Positions 34,490 through 43,025 of a stretch of DNA of 64,000 nt are shown in pieces. The notes under the pieces are model-generated. The model was not told the origin of the DNA. It ran no database searches and saw only the letters and a program-made list of their open reading frames with translations. The position numbers were made by a program, and so were the translations under genes. The DNA comes from Arthrobacter globiformis (lineage in GTDB: Bacteria; Actinomycetota; Actinomycetes; Actinomycetales; Micrococcaceae). The stretch covers positions 3,968,001 to 4,032,000 of the forward strand of contig NZ_JAUSZX010000001.1 of assembly GCF_030818015.1 (NCBI RefSeq), given 5' to 3'. Each line of letters opens with the position of its first letter. Position 1 is the stretch's first letter.

Positions 34490-35164
34490 TCAGTGGACCA
34501 GGCCCGAGACCAGGTTGATGGTGGTGGCCAGTACAATGGCGCCCAGCAGATAGGACAGCAGCGCGTGGCGGAGCACCGTACCGCGAATTGGATCTGTCTT
34601 GAGGTTGGTGTCCGAGACCTGGTAGGCCATGCCCACAGTGAAGGCCAGGTAAGCAAAGTCCATGTAGCGCGGCGGGTTGTCCTGATTGAAATCGACGCCG
34701 GTCTTGTCGCGGTAGTAGATGGAGGCGTAGCGCAGCGTGTAGAGCGAATGCACCAGGAACCAGGACAGTGTGGAAGTCCCCAACGCGAGCGCGATGATGC
34801 CCGATTTGGCTCCGCCTTCGCTGTTGGAGGCATCCCCGAGGATCATGGCAACGCCGCCGAAGCTGGCCAACGTGGCGGCCAGCACCAGGGCGTCAGAGGC
34901 GGCCCGCCCGGGGTCATCGCGCCGGGCGTGGTCCGCCGTGGCCGCTGCCGGCAGGCGCCCGATGATGGCCCACACCCAGATCAGATAGGTGGCGGACGCG
35001 GCCGCCCAGCCCATGGCCGGGGCATAGGTCCACGACTGCAGGAGCCCCACGGCCACAGCCGTTGCCAGACCGACGACGGCCATCACCAGCAACCGGAGCC
35101 GTGAATGATGCGCCGGTCTGTCGAACTTCGATGCCTCGTGTCCAAGGCCGTCCACTCTGCTCAT
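34490..35164 (-). CDS. DUF1345-family membrane protein
   Basis: Membrane protein of 224 aa with about five or six hydrophobic segments (LRLLVMAVVGLATAVAVGLL, MGWAAASATYLIWVWAIIG, IIALALGTSTLSWFLVHSLY, LLSYLLGAIVLATTINLVSG). The family signature YASIYYRDKTGVDFNQDNPP followed by YMDFAYLAFTVGMAYQVSDT is clear. The function of the family is unknown. The ATG at 35164 is chosen; the longer frame to 35266 runs through the repeat element. It is convergent with the glycosidase. Confidence 0.85.
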   Translation of the reverse strand: MSRVDGLGHEASKFDRPAHHSRLRLLVMAVVGLATAVAVGLLQSWTYAPAMGWAAASATYLIWVWAIIGRLPAAATADHARRDDPGRAASDALVLAATLASFGGVAMILGDASNSEGGAKSGIIALALGTSTLSWFLVHSLYTLRYASIYYRDKTGVDFNQDNPPRYMDFAYLAFTVGMAYQVSDTNLKTDPIRGTVLRHALLSYLLGAIVLATTINLVSGLVH

Positions 35165-35212
35165 GGTCCGATCATTGCAGTTTCGCCCGCTCCGGCTCCG
35201 CGCCGACGCGGG

Positions 35213-35313
35213 TGCAGAAACCCAGGAAGCACGAACGGACACTTGGGCCCCCACCAAGGGCCTCAAGTGTCCGTTCGCGCTTGTTCAAGGGCCTCAAGTG
35301 TCCGTTCGCGCTT
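35213..35313. repeat. GCGAACGGACACTTG palindrome, copy 3 with duplicated arm
   Basis: A left arm CACGAACGGACACTTGGGCCC (minus its last base) is followed by two direct copies of GGGCCTCAAGTGTCCGTTCG (35258-35282 and 35289-35313 with the shared CGCTT end). It lies between the DUF1345 start and the deacetylase end. Confidence 0.75.
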
Positions 35314-35325
35314 GACGAAGCCGCG

Positions 35326-36291
35326 CTAGCTGAGCGCGGGCACCTGCACCTGGCCCGGCTTGAAGCGGGCTCCGAAACCGGGAGCAACGGGCACGTCGAT
35401 CCTGGCATGGGTGTGGACCTCGCTGACGGTTGCCTTGGTGTGATCAGCGATCTGCTCCAGGGTGGTCACCCACATGCCTTCCATGCCCTTGACCCGCTCG
35501 ATGAGCTGCTCCAGCGCCACCGCCTTGGACGGCCGGCCCGAGATGAACGGGTGGTTCGTGAGCACGAAGCAACTCCCCTGCGAGTGGTGTGCCTGGGCCT
35601 CGAGCGTCCACATCTCCAGCACCTTGGCCGGGCTTTCGATCACGCCGCTGCCCGTCACGCCCGGATAGAACGCGTACTGCTCCCAGTCGTCCAGCGTCCA
35701 GTCCACGGGGACCTCCACGATGTCGCGGGTGTCGCCGGCACCGGAAGGAGAACCCGAGGAGACGGACATCCGGTACGGTGCGTCGCCGTCGAGCAGGCTG
35801 GAATCGTAGAGGAAGCCGCGGTCAGCGAGGAGCGCCGGCGAGTGCCAGTTCAGTTCCCACCACGGTGCCCGGTAACCCACCGGGCGGATCCCGGCGACCT
35901 TCTCCAGCGCCTCGAGTCCCCGGTCCATGTAGCTCGCTTCGGTGGCGGCGTCGATCCCCTGCATCGGCTCGTGCAGGTACCCGTGGTGCGCAACCTCGTG
36001 CCCGCCGTCGACGATCTGCCGCACCACGTCCGGGTAGCTTTCGGCTGTGAAGCCGGGGATGAAGAACGTCCCGCGAACCTCCTGCCGCGCCAGGATCTGC
36101 AGCAGCCGCGGCACCGCGACCTTGGGCCCGTACGACTGGTGGCTCATGAGCGACATTCGCCGGGTGCTGCTGGGGTCGTGCGCAATGACGCAGGATTCGG
36201 CGTCGACATCGAAGGTGAAGGATGCGGCGGCGCTGAAGCCGGCAGGCCAGGTCATGGGGTGCTGGGAATCCGCGAAGGCGCTGGTGCTCAT
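35326..36291 (-). CDS. Polysaccharide-deacetylase-fold hydrolase, PuuE/PgdA-like
   Basis: NodB-fold metal hydrolase of 321 aa. Metal-site segments are SFTFDVDAESC near residue 27 and GGHEVAHHGYLHE near 98; YRAPWWELNW near 143 and FVLTNHPFISGRP near 245 complete the site. This variant resembles cofactor-independent allantoinase PuuE and the Helicobacter-type PgdA more than chitin deacetylases. It is 48 bases after an NCS1 nucleobase-type permease on the same strand, and a PucR regulator is divergent, so a role in opening a purine, hydantoin or related ring compound is the better inference. The ATG at 36291 has AAAGGA upstream. Confidence 0.85.
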   Translation of the reverse strand: MSTSAFADSQHPMTWPAGFSAAASFTFDVDAESCVIAHDPSSTRRMSLMSHQSYGPKVAVPRLLQILARQEVRGTFFIPGFTAESYPDVVRQIVDGGHEVAHHGYLHEPMQGIDAATEASYMDRGLEALEKVAGIRPVGYRAPWWELNWHSPALLADRGFLYDSSLLDGDAPYRMSVSSGSPSGAGDTRDIVEVPVDWTLDDWEQYAFYPGVTGSGVIESPAKVLEMWTLEAQAHHSQGSCFVLTNHPFISGRPSKAVALEQLIERVKGMEGMWVTTLEQIADHTKATVSEVHTHARIDVPVAPGFGARFKPGQVQVPALS

Positions 36292-36339
36292 GCCGGGGTT
36301 CCTTTCGTCAGAGGGCGAAGCGGAGAGGTACAGAAGGAT

Positions 36340-37869
36340 TTAGAGTTCGACGGCGGTGACGGGCTGGGGTGCCTGCGCAGCGTCAGGTGCGTTGACCGCG
36401 GCGGTGGTGCCGCCGTCGGACGTCACCGTCACGTACGGCCGGTGCAGCCGGGGGCCGAGAACCGCGTAGACCGCGGCGCTGGTGAGTCCGCCGGCGAGCC
36501 AGGAGAGGTCCCAGCCGCCCAGGGCAACCGCGATGGGGCCCTGCATTACCGGAACCAGTCCGTACATGAACAGCCAGGTGGCGACGATGCCAGCCAGGAG
36601 CGCGGTCACACCGGCCCAGTTGACCACGGGCAGGCGGCGGGTTCCGACGCCGTCGAACAGCCGGTCCACCTTGCCCGGCCAGCGCTTCTCCAGCCAGAAG
36701 AAGTGCACCAGCATCACGCCGCCCCAGGCGGCCACCCAGGCCACCAGGCCGATCAGCCAGGCATCCAGCACCGAGGCGAAGTCCTCCTGGAAGATGAAGA
36801 AGACGACGGCGATGAGCGAGAAGACGCCGACTAACAGGTTGAGCTTCCGGCGGCTGATTGAGATGTCCAGCGCCTGTGTGGCCACCGAGAAGGTGTAGAT
36901 GTTGAGGATGTTGGTGGCGATGGGGCCGTGCAGCACCATGAGGAGGACGGGCAGCGCCATGGCGCCGAAGTTCTGGACGATGAGCTTGCCGGGGTCGACT
37001 TCGCCGCTGTTGGTGGCGAGGCTGGCGCCGAGGACGCCGAGCCAGACCACAGGGATGAACTGGCCCAGGACGGAGGCCAGGTAGACCTTTTTCTTGGGCA
37101 CTGTGGTGCTGACAAAGCGGGAGTAGTCGGCCGCGTAGGTGAACCAGGTGATGCCCCAGCCGATGCCGATGGCCGTCATCACGGCGCTCATGGCCGCGAT
37201 GCGCTCGGAGCCTTCCAGGATGTTGCCCGCGGGGCCGGCGTAGGTCCAGTTGATCTTCAGGCCGAACCACGCCACGGCGGACATGACCACAAGGATGATA
37301 ATGGTCGGCGGTACGGTCCATTTTTCGAAGGCGGCGATCGCCTTGTAGCCGAACCACGCGATGGCGACCTGGGCGGCCATGATGAACGTGGCGACGCCGA
37401 TCTTCCAGGCGTAGTTGTGGGCGGCAGGATCCACCCACCCGAGTGTGCCGAAGAGCGCCATGACCAGGTCGAGGATGATCCAGGTGTTGACGGCGCACCA
37501 GCCCACCACCAGCAGGGCCTGGATGGCGGCCGGCAGGTAGTTGCCGCGGCGGCCGAAAGCGGCTCGGGCCAGGACCATGCCGGTGGCGCCCGTCTTCTGG
37601 CCCAGCAGGACGAAGCAGCCGAAGAGCAGCATGCCGATCAGGTTGCCGAGGACCAGGACGGTGACGGTGTCGGCGAAGCCAAGGCCAAGGTTGATGCCCA
37701 GGGCGCCGAGGACCCAGTTGATCGGGGCCAGGTTTGCGCCCGCCCAGATCCAGAACTGGCCCGACACCTTGCGGGTGCGCTGCGACTCGGGGATGGGCTG
37801 TAGCCAGGCTTCGCAGTCCTCGGCCGGCTCCATTGCGGGCCCGGGCTGCGTTGTTGAGGAGTTGTGCAT
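36340..37869 (-). CDS. NCS1-family cytosine/purine-type permease
   Basis: Membrane transporter of 509 aa with about 12 segments. Family features include SGQFWIWAGANLAPINWVLG at the first helix, ATGMVLARAAFGRRGNYLPA and ITWFTYAADYSRFVSTTVPK. NCS1 members carry cytosine, allantoin, hydantoins or thiamine, in symport with a cation. The ATG at 37869 (MHNSSTTQ) has CGGAGGC eight bases upstream; the frame continues to 38184 but only antisense to the regulator. It is the first gene of an operon with the deacetylase-fold hydrolase. Confidence 0.9.
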   Translation of the reverse strand: MHNSSTTQPGPAMEPAEDCEAWLQPIPESQRTRKVSGQFWIWAGANLAPINWVLGALGINLGLGFADTVTVLVLGNLIGMLLFGCFVLLGQKTGATGMVLARAAFGRRGNYLPAAIQALLVVGWCAVNTWIILDLVMALFGTLGWVDPAAHNYAWKIGVATFIMAAQVAIAWFGYKAIAAFEKWTVPPTIIILVVMSAVAWFGLKINWTYAGPAGNILEGSERIAAMSAVMTAIGIGWGITWFTYAADYSRFVSTTVPKKKVYLASVLGQFIPVVWLGVLGASLATNSGEVDPGKLIVQNFGAMALPVLLMVLHGPIATNILNIYTFSVATQALDISISRRKLNLLVGVFSLIAVVFFIFQEDFASVLDAWLIGLVAWVAAWGGVMLVHFFWLEKRWPGKVDRLFDGVGTRRLPVVNWAGVTALLAGIVATWLFMYGLVPVMQGPIAVALGGWDLSWLAGGLTSAAVYAVLGPRLHRPYVTVTSDGGTTAAVNAPDAAQAPQPVTAVEL

Positions 37870-38002
37870 CGGAAAAGCCTCCGTATGAGGAAGAAGAGCC
37901 TCCGTGAAGAAGGGATGCACTAAGCGTATGCGCGCCACATCACAGCAACAAGATAGGATCTGTCTAACAGAGTTCCCTTGCATATGACGGAGTGTAAGAT
38001 CG

Positions 38003-39526
38003 GTGTTCCTCGAAGACGTCCTGAAGCATCGGACCGTCCGGGCCGCTGACCCGTTGCTGCGGGCCGCCCCGGACAGCGTGCCCGGCCGGCAGGTGCGGTG
38101 GGTCCACTCCAGCGAGGTTCTGGACATCGCTCCGCTGCTGCGCGGCGGCGAGCTCCTCCTCAGCGGCGGCCAGGCACTGGCCACGGCTACCGAGGAGCGG
38201 CGGGTGGACTACATCCGCGAACTGGCGGGACGCGGCGTCGCTGCCCTTGCCATCGAGACCGGGCCGGCGCTGCCCGATATCCCCGAGTCGATGCTGATAA
38301 CTGCGGAGTCGCACGGACTGCCGCTGTTCGAGCTGCGCAAGGTGGCTCCCTTCGTGGGCATCATGCAGGAGATCAACTCCATCCTGGTCAGCCAGTCGGT
38401 GGAACTGCTGCAGCGCGGCGACGAGATCAGCCACGCCATGGCCGCCGAGCTCGCCCACGGCGGCGGGCTGGATGAGGTGCTCGCCGTGCTCGCCGGGCAG
38501 ACCGGGACCGGCGTCCGCCTGGTGTCGCCGGCGGGGCTGACGCTGGGGAGTGCGGGTGCGGCCGACGGCGGGGGCTCCGCCGGCGGTCCGGGAACCGGCG
38601 GTTCGGGATCAGTGAGTACGACGGCGGTCGACGTGCCGGTCCGCGGCGTTCTGGCCGCCCGGCTGGAGCTGGAGCTGCCCGAAGGCGTCGACCCGACGTT
38701 TGTCCGGGTGGCCGGCGAACGCTCCGTCGACATTCTTGGCCTTGCGCTGCTGCAGCGGATGCCGCCCGGCCTGAAGGAACTGGCGGGAGCGGAGCTGATG
38801 CGGGCCGTCCATTCCGGCGCCCAGCCGTGGCGGCTGGAGCAGCTCGGCGCGGCGGCGGGGTTCGCCGTCGACGGTCCGGTGGCCGCCGTCATGATCCGTT
38901 CCGCCGCCTCCGGCCGGCTGCGCCCGGCGCTGGACACGATCCTCGCGGAGTCGGTCCCGCATGCTGCCAGCTACGCGGACAAGCTGGAGCTCATTGCGCT
39001 GGCCGGCCTTCCCGTCAAGGGAACCCGTACAGCGCGGGCGTCACTGATCGGGGCGCTGGGCAGCCTCGATGTCCCGGAAGGTTCTGCGATCGCCGTCGGA
39101 CCTCTGGGGCAGGGCATTGGTGAAGCGGCGTGGTCCATGGCGGAAGCCCGGCGGACGCTGGATCTGGCACCACGGACTGGCCGCTCCGCCGGCGGACCCC
39201 GCCAGGTGCGGGATGCGGATGCGTTTAGTGCCGAGCGGCTGGCTGCCGAGAGCATCGACGGCGGTGCCCGCCGCGATTTCGTCCGCCGCACGCTGGGACC
39301 CATTCTCGAGCACGACGAGCAGCGGAACTCGCAGCTGCTGCACACCCTGACGGTGTGGCTGGACTCCGGCTGCAACACGGCCCAGGCGGCACGTGAGCTG
39401 CATCTGGAACGGCAGTCGATGTACCACCGGCTGCAGCGCATCTTCGATCTGTGCGGCGGCGACCCCCGGGGAACGGGTCGCCTGGCCGGCCTGCACCTGG
39501 CCGCCCGCCTAGCCCCACTCCCCTAG
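38003..39526 (+). CDS. PucR-family transcriptional regulator
   Basis: Regulator of 507 aa. An N-terminal PucR ligand domain (about 1-125: VRWVHSSEVLDIAPLLRGGE, ESHGLPLFELRKVAPFVGIM) is followed by a Gly-rich linker near 180-200 and a GGDEF-like middle. A C-terminal helix-turn-helix ends it (TLTVWLDSGCNTAQAARELH, LERQSMYHRLQRIFDLCGGD). PucR proteins sense purine-derived metabolites. The start is GTG at 38003 with GGAG upstream. It is divergent from the permease operon (133-bp gap), which it most likely controls. Confidence 0.9.
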   Translation: MFLEDVLKHRTVRAADPLLRAAPDSVPGRQVRWVHSSEVLDIAPLLRGGELLLSGGQALATATEERRVDYIRELAGRGVAALAIETGPALPDIPESMLITAESHGLPLFELRKVAPFVGIMQEINSILVSQSVELLQRGDEISHAMAAELAHGGGLDEVLAVLAGQTGTGVRLVSPAGLTLGSAGAADGGGSAGGPGTGGSGSVSTTAVDVPVRGVLAARLELELPEGVDPTFVRVAGERSVDILGLALLQRMPPGLKELAGAELMRAVHSGAQPWRLEQLGAAAGFAVDGPVAAVMIRSAASGRLRPALDTILAESVPHAASYADKLELIALAGLPVKGTRTARASLIGALGSLDVPEGSAIAVGPLGQGIGEAAWSMAEARRTLDLAPRTGRSAGGPRQVRDADAFSAERLAAESIDGGARRDFVRRTLGPILEHDEQRNSQLLHTLTVWLDSGCNTAQAARELHLERQSMYHRLQRIFDLCGGDPRGTGRLAGLHLAARLAPLP

Positions 39527-39528
39527 GA

Positions 39529-39640
39529 CCCTCCCTCACATCCCGCCGCCCAAACCCACACCCTTCCTCACATCCCGCCGCTTGAATCCAAACCCTTCCT
39601 CACATCCCGTTGCCCAAACCCCAAGGCTTCCTCACAGCCG
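39529..39640 (-). repeat. Tandem intergenic repeat array 5 (TGAGG-core family)
   Basis: About four units; on the minus strand each reads GGCGGGATGTGAGGAAGGGT with a variable spacer. It starts at the pucR-type gene stop and runs into the broken IS110 gene: the IS coding sequence becomes recognisable directly after the last unit (GCTTCCTCACAG). Confidence 0.8.
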
Positions 39641-39642
39641 CG

Positions 39643-40628
39643 GCTGTAGACCAGGACGGGCGAATGCTCGGCGACCGACAATTCCCGGCGGACCACGCCG
39701 GCTACCAACAACTGCTGGACTGGGCCGCAAGCTTCGGCATCATCAACACTTTTGGCGTCGAATGCACCGGCTCCTACGGCGCCGGACTGACCAGGCACCT
39801 GCTCGCGGCAGGAATCGATGTCGTAGAGGTCAACAAGGGCCACTCACAAGTCCGTCAGCGCGTCGGAAAGAGTGACGCCGTCGACGCTGAAGCTGCCGCT
39901 CGAAAAGTCCTCTCCGGTGAATGCTCAGATCCGGCGAAGGACACCACCGGGGCGGTCGAAGCCATCCGCAATCTGCATCTGGTCAGAGGCTCTGCGATTA
40001 AGGCCCGCAGCGCGGCCTGTGTCCAGCTGCGCGACGTTCTGCTCACCGCACCGGATCATCTCAGAACCAGACTGACCGCCAAAACGCTGGAGGGTAAAGC
40101 CACTCAGGCGCGCACGCTGAGGCCTGACTTGAGCAGGATCCATGAACCTGAGCAGGCAGTGAAATACGCCCTCCGGGAACTCGGCCGCCGCATTTACGAG
40201 CTCACGGCCGAAATCAACGAGACAGACAAGTATCTGACTCAGCTGGTCTCCGCCGTTGCGCCCAACACCTTGGCGTTGCCCCAGGTCGGCCCCGTCAGTG
40301 TCGCTCAACTGCTCATCACCGCCGGCGAGAACTTGAACGCTTCCGCAGCGAAGCCGCCTTCGCGCGGCTCTGCGGCGTCGCGCCCATCCCTGTCTCCTCC
40401 GGGAAATCACATCGCATGCGACTCCATCGGGGAGGTAACCGCCAAGCCAACAGGGTCATCTACCTCATCGCCATCTGCCGCCTCCGCTATGACCCGAGAT
40501 CCCAGGCCTATCGTGACCGGAAGCGCGCCCAAGGCCACTCATCAGCGGATGCCATCCGCTGCCTCAAACGCTTTATCGCCCGAGAGATCTACTACAGCCT
40601 TAAACGCGATTTATCAGTAAGGCAGTAA
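39643..40628 (+). mobile_element. IS110-family transposase remnant (5-prime truncated, frameshifted)
   Basis: The frame reads AVDQDGRMLGDRQFPADHAG, FGVECTGSYGAGLTRHLLAA and VNKGHSQVRQRVGKSDAVDA, which is the DEDD RNase-H-like catalytic domain of IS110 transposases. The first residues with the initial catalytic Asp are missing, cut at the repeat array. In the C-terminal transposase_20 domain (LPQVGPVSVAQLLITAGENL) one base is lost at about 40338, and the correct sequence continues in another frame (SEAAFARLCGVAPIPVSSGK, RGGNRQANRVIYLIAICRLR) to the stop at 40628. Not functional. Confidence 0.88.
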
Positions 40629-40837
40629 ACGGCACCAGCCTTGACTGTTATAGGTCTCGGGCCTGTAATCCACCACCTATGGTACAAACATTTCGCAGTA
40701 CGTTGTGCCTTGCCTAGGAGGCTTTTTGCCCCAGGAACCCACGTCCGAACTTGGCCTGACCCCGTGCATACGTTGACGCCCCTAGCGGACTGCTAATAAG
40801 CTCCAAATCATCTATTTGGGGGAAAATGGGGGAAAAA

Positions 40838-41548
40838 ATGAAAAGGTTGTCTCGATATGCCCTAACGGTCGTAGCACTCATGGCTGGAACATTGCTTATT
40901 CCCGCACCGATGGTGCTCGCAGCCGGGGATTCAAGTCCGGTTGAACTGCAACTGACGCAGGAACAAGAGAGTAAATATCAAGAGATAAGGAAAGGGGGAG
41001 GGGCCAACTGTGCGAGTTCTTCGGTCGTGTCCATTAAGGTCGATGGGAAGGACGGGGACTACACCCTCGACCGCGAAGGAAGGTTGAAGAAGGGACCCGC
41101 AGAACCGCAGTTTTCAGGCTGTGAGGACCAAGAACAAGTCAAGAAAAATAAGTCCTCACCAACGCTTCTCGCTGCGACTTTCGGAACTTTCTACTTTGGC
41201 CCGAATCGTCCATCCTTCTACGCATCTGACACCAACTCTCAGTTCTGGGCTCAGCAAAGCTACGCCGCTGGGCTCCCGACTTCCTATCGGTGGGCACCAT
41301 CTGCCTATCTCAAATCTATAATCTATGGCGAGGCGCTCACGGCATATGCCTTCAAGTCTCCGGCTAACTGCGGCTATAATAAGGCAGGCCAAAATGAGGA
41401 CTACATCTTCCATTGGAGTTGCGGGAGTCAGTCTACAAGCTCCATGTACTACCTCTATGGGGAATGGGCGTTCAGAGCGGCTGGACCTGGCTGGTCGGGA
41501 ACAGCTACCGTGAAATGGGACTTCAATTATGCAATTACGTATGTGTGA
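40838..41548 (+). CDS. Exported protein of unknown function, lower GC
   Basis: Protein of 236 aa. A signal peptide covers about residues 1-30 (LSRYALTVVALMAGTLLIPA). The mature part has four cysteines (GGANCASSS, FSGCEDQ, PANCGYN, HWSCGSQ), which suggests two disulfide bonds, and an aromatic-rich C terminus (FYFGPNRPSFYASDTNSQFW, KWDFNYAITYV). No family is recognised. GC content and codon use are lower than in neighbouring genes, a sign of transfer. The ATG at 40838 has GGGGG five bases upstream; the ATG at 40826 is too close to its G-run. The IS110 remnant lies 209 bases upstream. Confidence 0.75.
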   Translation: MKRLSRYALTVVALMAGTLLIPAPMVLAAGDSSPVELQLTQEQESKYQEIRKGGGANCASSSVVSIKVDGKDGDYTLDREGRLKKGPAEPQFSGCEDQEQVKKNKSSPTLLAATFGTFYFGPNRPSFYASDTNSQFWAQQSYAAGLPTSYRWAPSAYLKSIIYGEALTAYAFKSPANCGYNKAGQNEDYIFHWSCGSQSTSSMYYLYGEWAFRAAGPGWSGTATVKWDFNYAITYV

Positions 41549-41572
41549 ATTCATAATCTTAGAGCGGGCGTA

Positions 41573-41806
41573 ATGACCGATACGTCGGGTACGGATCGCG
41601 CCGTCGTTTCCTTTTGGAAGTCAGACGAGGGGTGGGGGGAACTAGTTCTTCCGAATGGGGAAAAGTGTTTTGGTCATTTCTCTGCCTTGATTCAAGAACA
41701 CGGTTTCCGGGCTCTTGTGGGCGGCCAAGCTGTCATAGTCGAATGGCGGCTGGCTCAACAAGACGAGTATTCCGTTGTCGCGACAGCGATATATGTGGTG
41801 AAGTGA
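41573..41806 (+). CDS. Divergent cold-shock-domain-like protein
   Basis: Protein of 77 aa. Its start AVVSFWKSDEGWGELVLPNG and CFGHFSALIQEHGFRALVGG follow the pattern of a cold-shock domain: a W/F-K turn, a degenerate RNP1 (EGWGEL in place of KGFGFI) and RNP2-like HFSAL. It then has VIVEWRLAQQDEYSVVATAI. The aromatic RNA-binding residues are only partly kept. It is 24 bases after the exported-protein gene, so probably cotranscribed, and shares its lower GC content. A good terminator follows. Confidence 0.65.
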   Translation: MTDTSGTDRAVVSFWKSDEGWGELVLPNGEKCFGHFSALIQEHGFRALVGGQAVIVEWRLAQQDEYSVVATAIYVVK

Positions 41807-41853
41807 AATGCGTCGAAAATAGTGCACTACTCGAATGACATCTGAGAATAAAT

Positions 41854-41897
41854 AGACGGGACCCGCTTGAAGAGAACGGGGTCCCGTCTATTTGTTT
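41854..41897 (+). terminator. Rho-independent terminator after the cold-shock-like gene
   Basis: Arms AGACGGGACCCG (41854-41865) and CGGGGTCCCGTCT (41877-41889) pair with one bulged G; the T-rich ATTTGTTT follows at 41890-41897. Confidence 0.85.
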
Positions 41898-42136
41898 GCG
41901 GACCAATGTTCCCCGCTAAGCCTCCTCACTAAGTGAGGTAGTTGTCCCGACCTAAATTCTGTTTTGTCTGCAGGAACATCAATCGGGCCGCTGAACATCA
42001 ACCTCTAAAATGGGGAGCGTTGCCACTCCAGGGGTGCCTGTGCAAGCTGAGGCCCTTGGCCATCGTTCCTGTTGTTTCGGGGCGACGTGGCTCGTTTCGG
42101 TCGGCGAAGACCGTCAGGACTGGTGGAGCCTGCAGG

Positions 42137-42663
42137 AGGGTAGACAGTTTTGCCGGCGAAGTCATGGCTTTCGGTGAACGTGGTCATGATCATCGGTGCT
42201 CTGATGTTCCAGATGCCGCTGGCCAGGAGCACGGTGTCGTAGTGGTCGATGGATGGAAGTGGGTTGGCGATCGCAGGGCGGCTGTCCTCATTCTGCTCGC
42301 GGACGTTACGCGCCACTGTGGCGTCGTAGTCCGCCGGGTAAGGAACCGCTGCTTCGATGCGATGAACGTCGCAGCCAATGAGACCGCTGATCATGCCGGC
42401 CAGGACCTCGGTGTTGCCGGCGGCTGGTCCCGACGGCCGCCGTAGTGCTAGTTCTCGCCTGCACGCGAAAAGTATGCGAGCAGGACTCTCGCGCCGGTTT
42501 TCCTGCTTTTGATTGGGCTCGCTTGGCGTGGCGTGTCTTTTGCTGGCATCGTGTTTCCTTGGGTGCACCCCGACGCGCCGGCGCCGACCAGCGCGCCGGC
42601 AATGCCGATGGCCGCGGAGCGCAGGACGGACCGCCGGTCGGCGGCGGGCAGGTTCTGGGGCAT
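42137..42663 (-). pseudogene. Decayed flavodoxin-family lipoprotein gene
   Basis: From ATG 42663 the frame reads MPQNLPAADRRSVLRSAAIG, then IAGALVGAGASGC, a Tat-like signal with a lipobox. RVLLAYFSRAGEN, the flavodoxin phosphate-binding start, follows and is ended by TAG in place of a Tyr codon. A frame change then gives GNTEVLAGMISGLIGCDVHR, YDTVLLASGIWNIRAPMIMT and FTESHDFAGKTVYP, after which similarity ends. At least one nonsense change, one frameshift and loss of the 3-prime end are needed to explain this, so it is a dead gene. Confidence 0.75.
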
Positions 42664-43025
42664 GAGGGCAGGCCAGGTCAGTCGATCCGGCGTCCTCCCA
42701 GCCAGCTGACCATGGCGGGGTCGCGGTGGTCGAAGAAGATGCTGGCACCGGTGTCCAGGGTGGCGATGGTGCGCGGGAGTGCCTGTTGTGCGGTGTACTG
42801 CCAGTTCCTGTTTCGCCCGGCCGGGCCGTCGTAGCGTAGACGCCAACCACCGAATCCGGACGCAATCCGCACGACAGGGCATTGAATAGCCTCGTCGTAA
42901 CCTCGCCACCCGAAGCTCCGAATTCTCCACCTGCCCGGACACTCCCTCCCTTCCTGCCGCTTAGATCCCAACCCTCCCGCGGGCGAACACCCGAGGCCCG
43001 CGGTGGGTCTCGATATGCTCGACAG
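42664..43025. other. Gap with a possible coding remnant
   Basis: No intact gene. On the minus strand at about 42678-42824 a short coherent stretch reads NWQYTAQQALPRTIATLDTG, ASIFFDHRDPAMVSWLGGRR and a stop; it may be the tail of a lost gene that I cannot name. The region probably also holds the promoter of the gene at 43026. Confidence 0.3.

Noticed and set aside
36928..37803. Open frame on the + strand opposite the NCS1 permease gene
   Set aside because: Asp/Gly/His-rich antisense shadow without domains.
40629..40837. Intact right end of IS110 with terminal repeats
   Set aside because: No matching left end remains and no terminal repeat pair was found.
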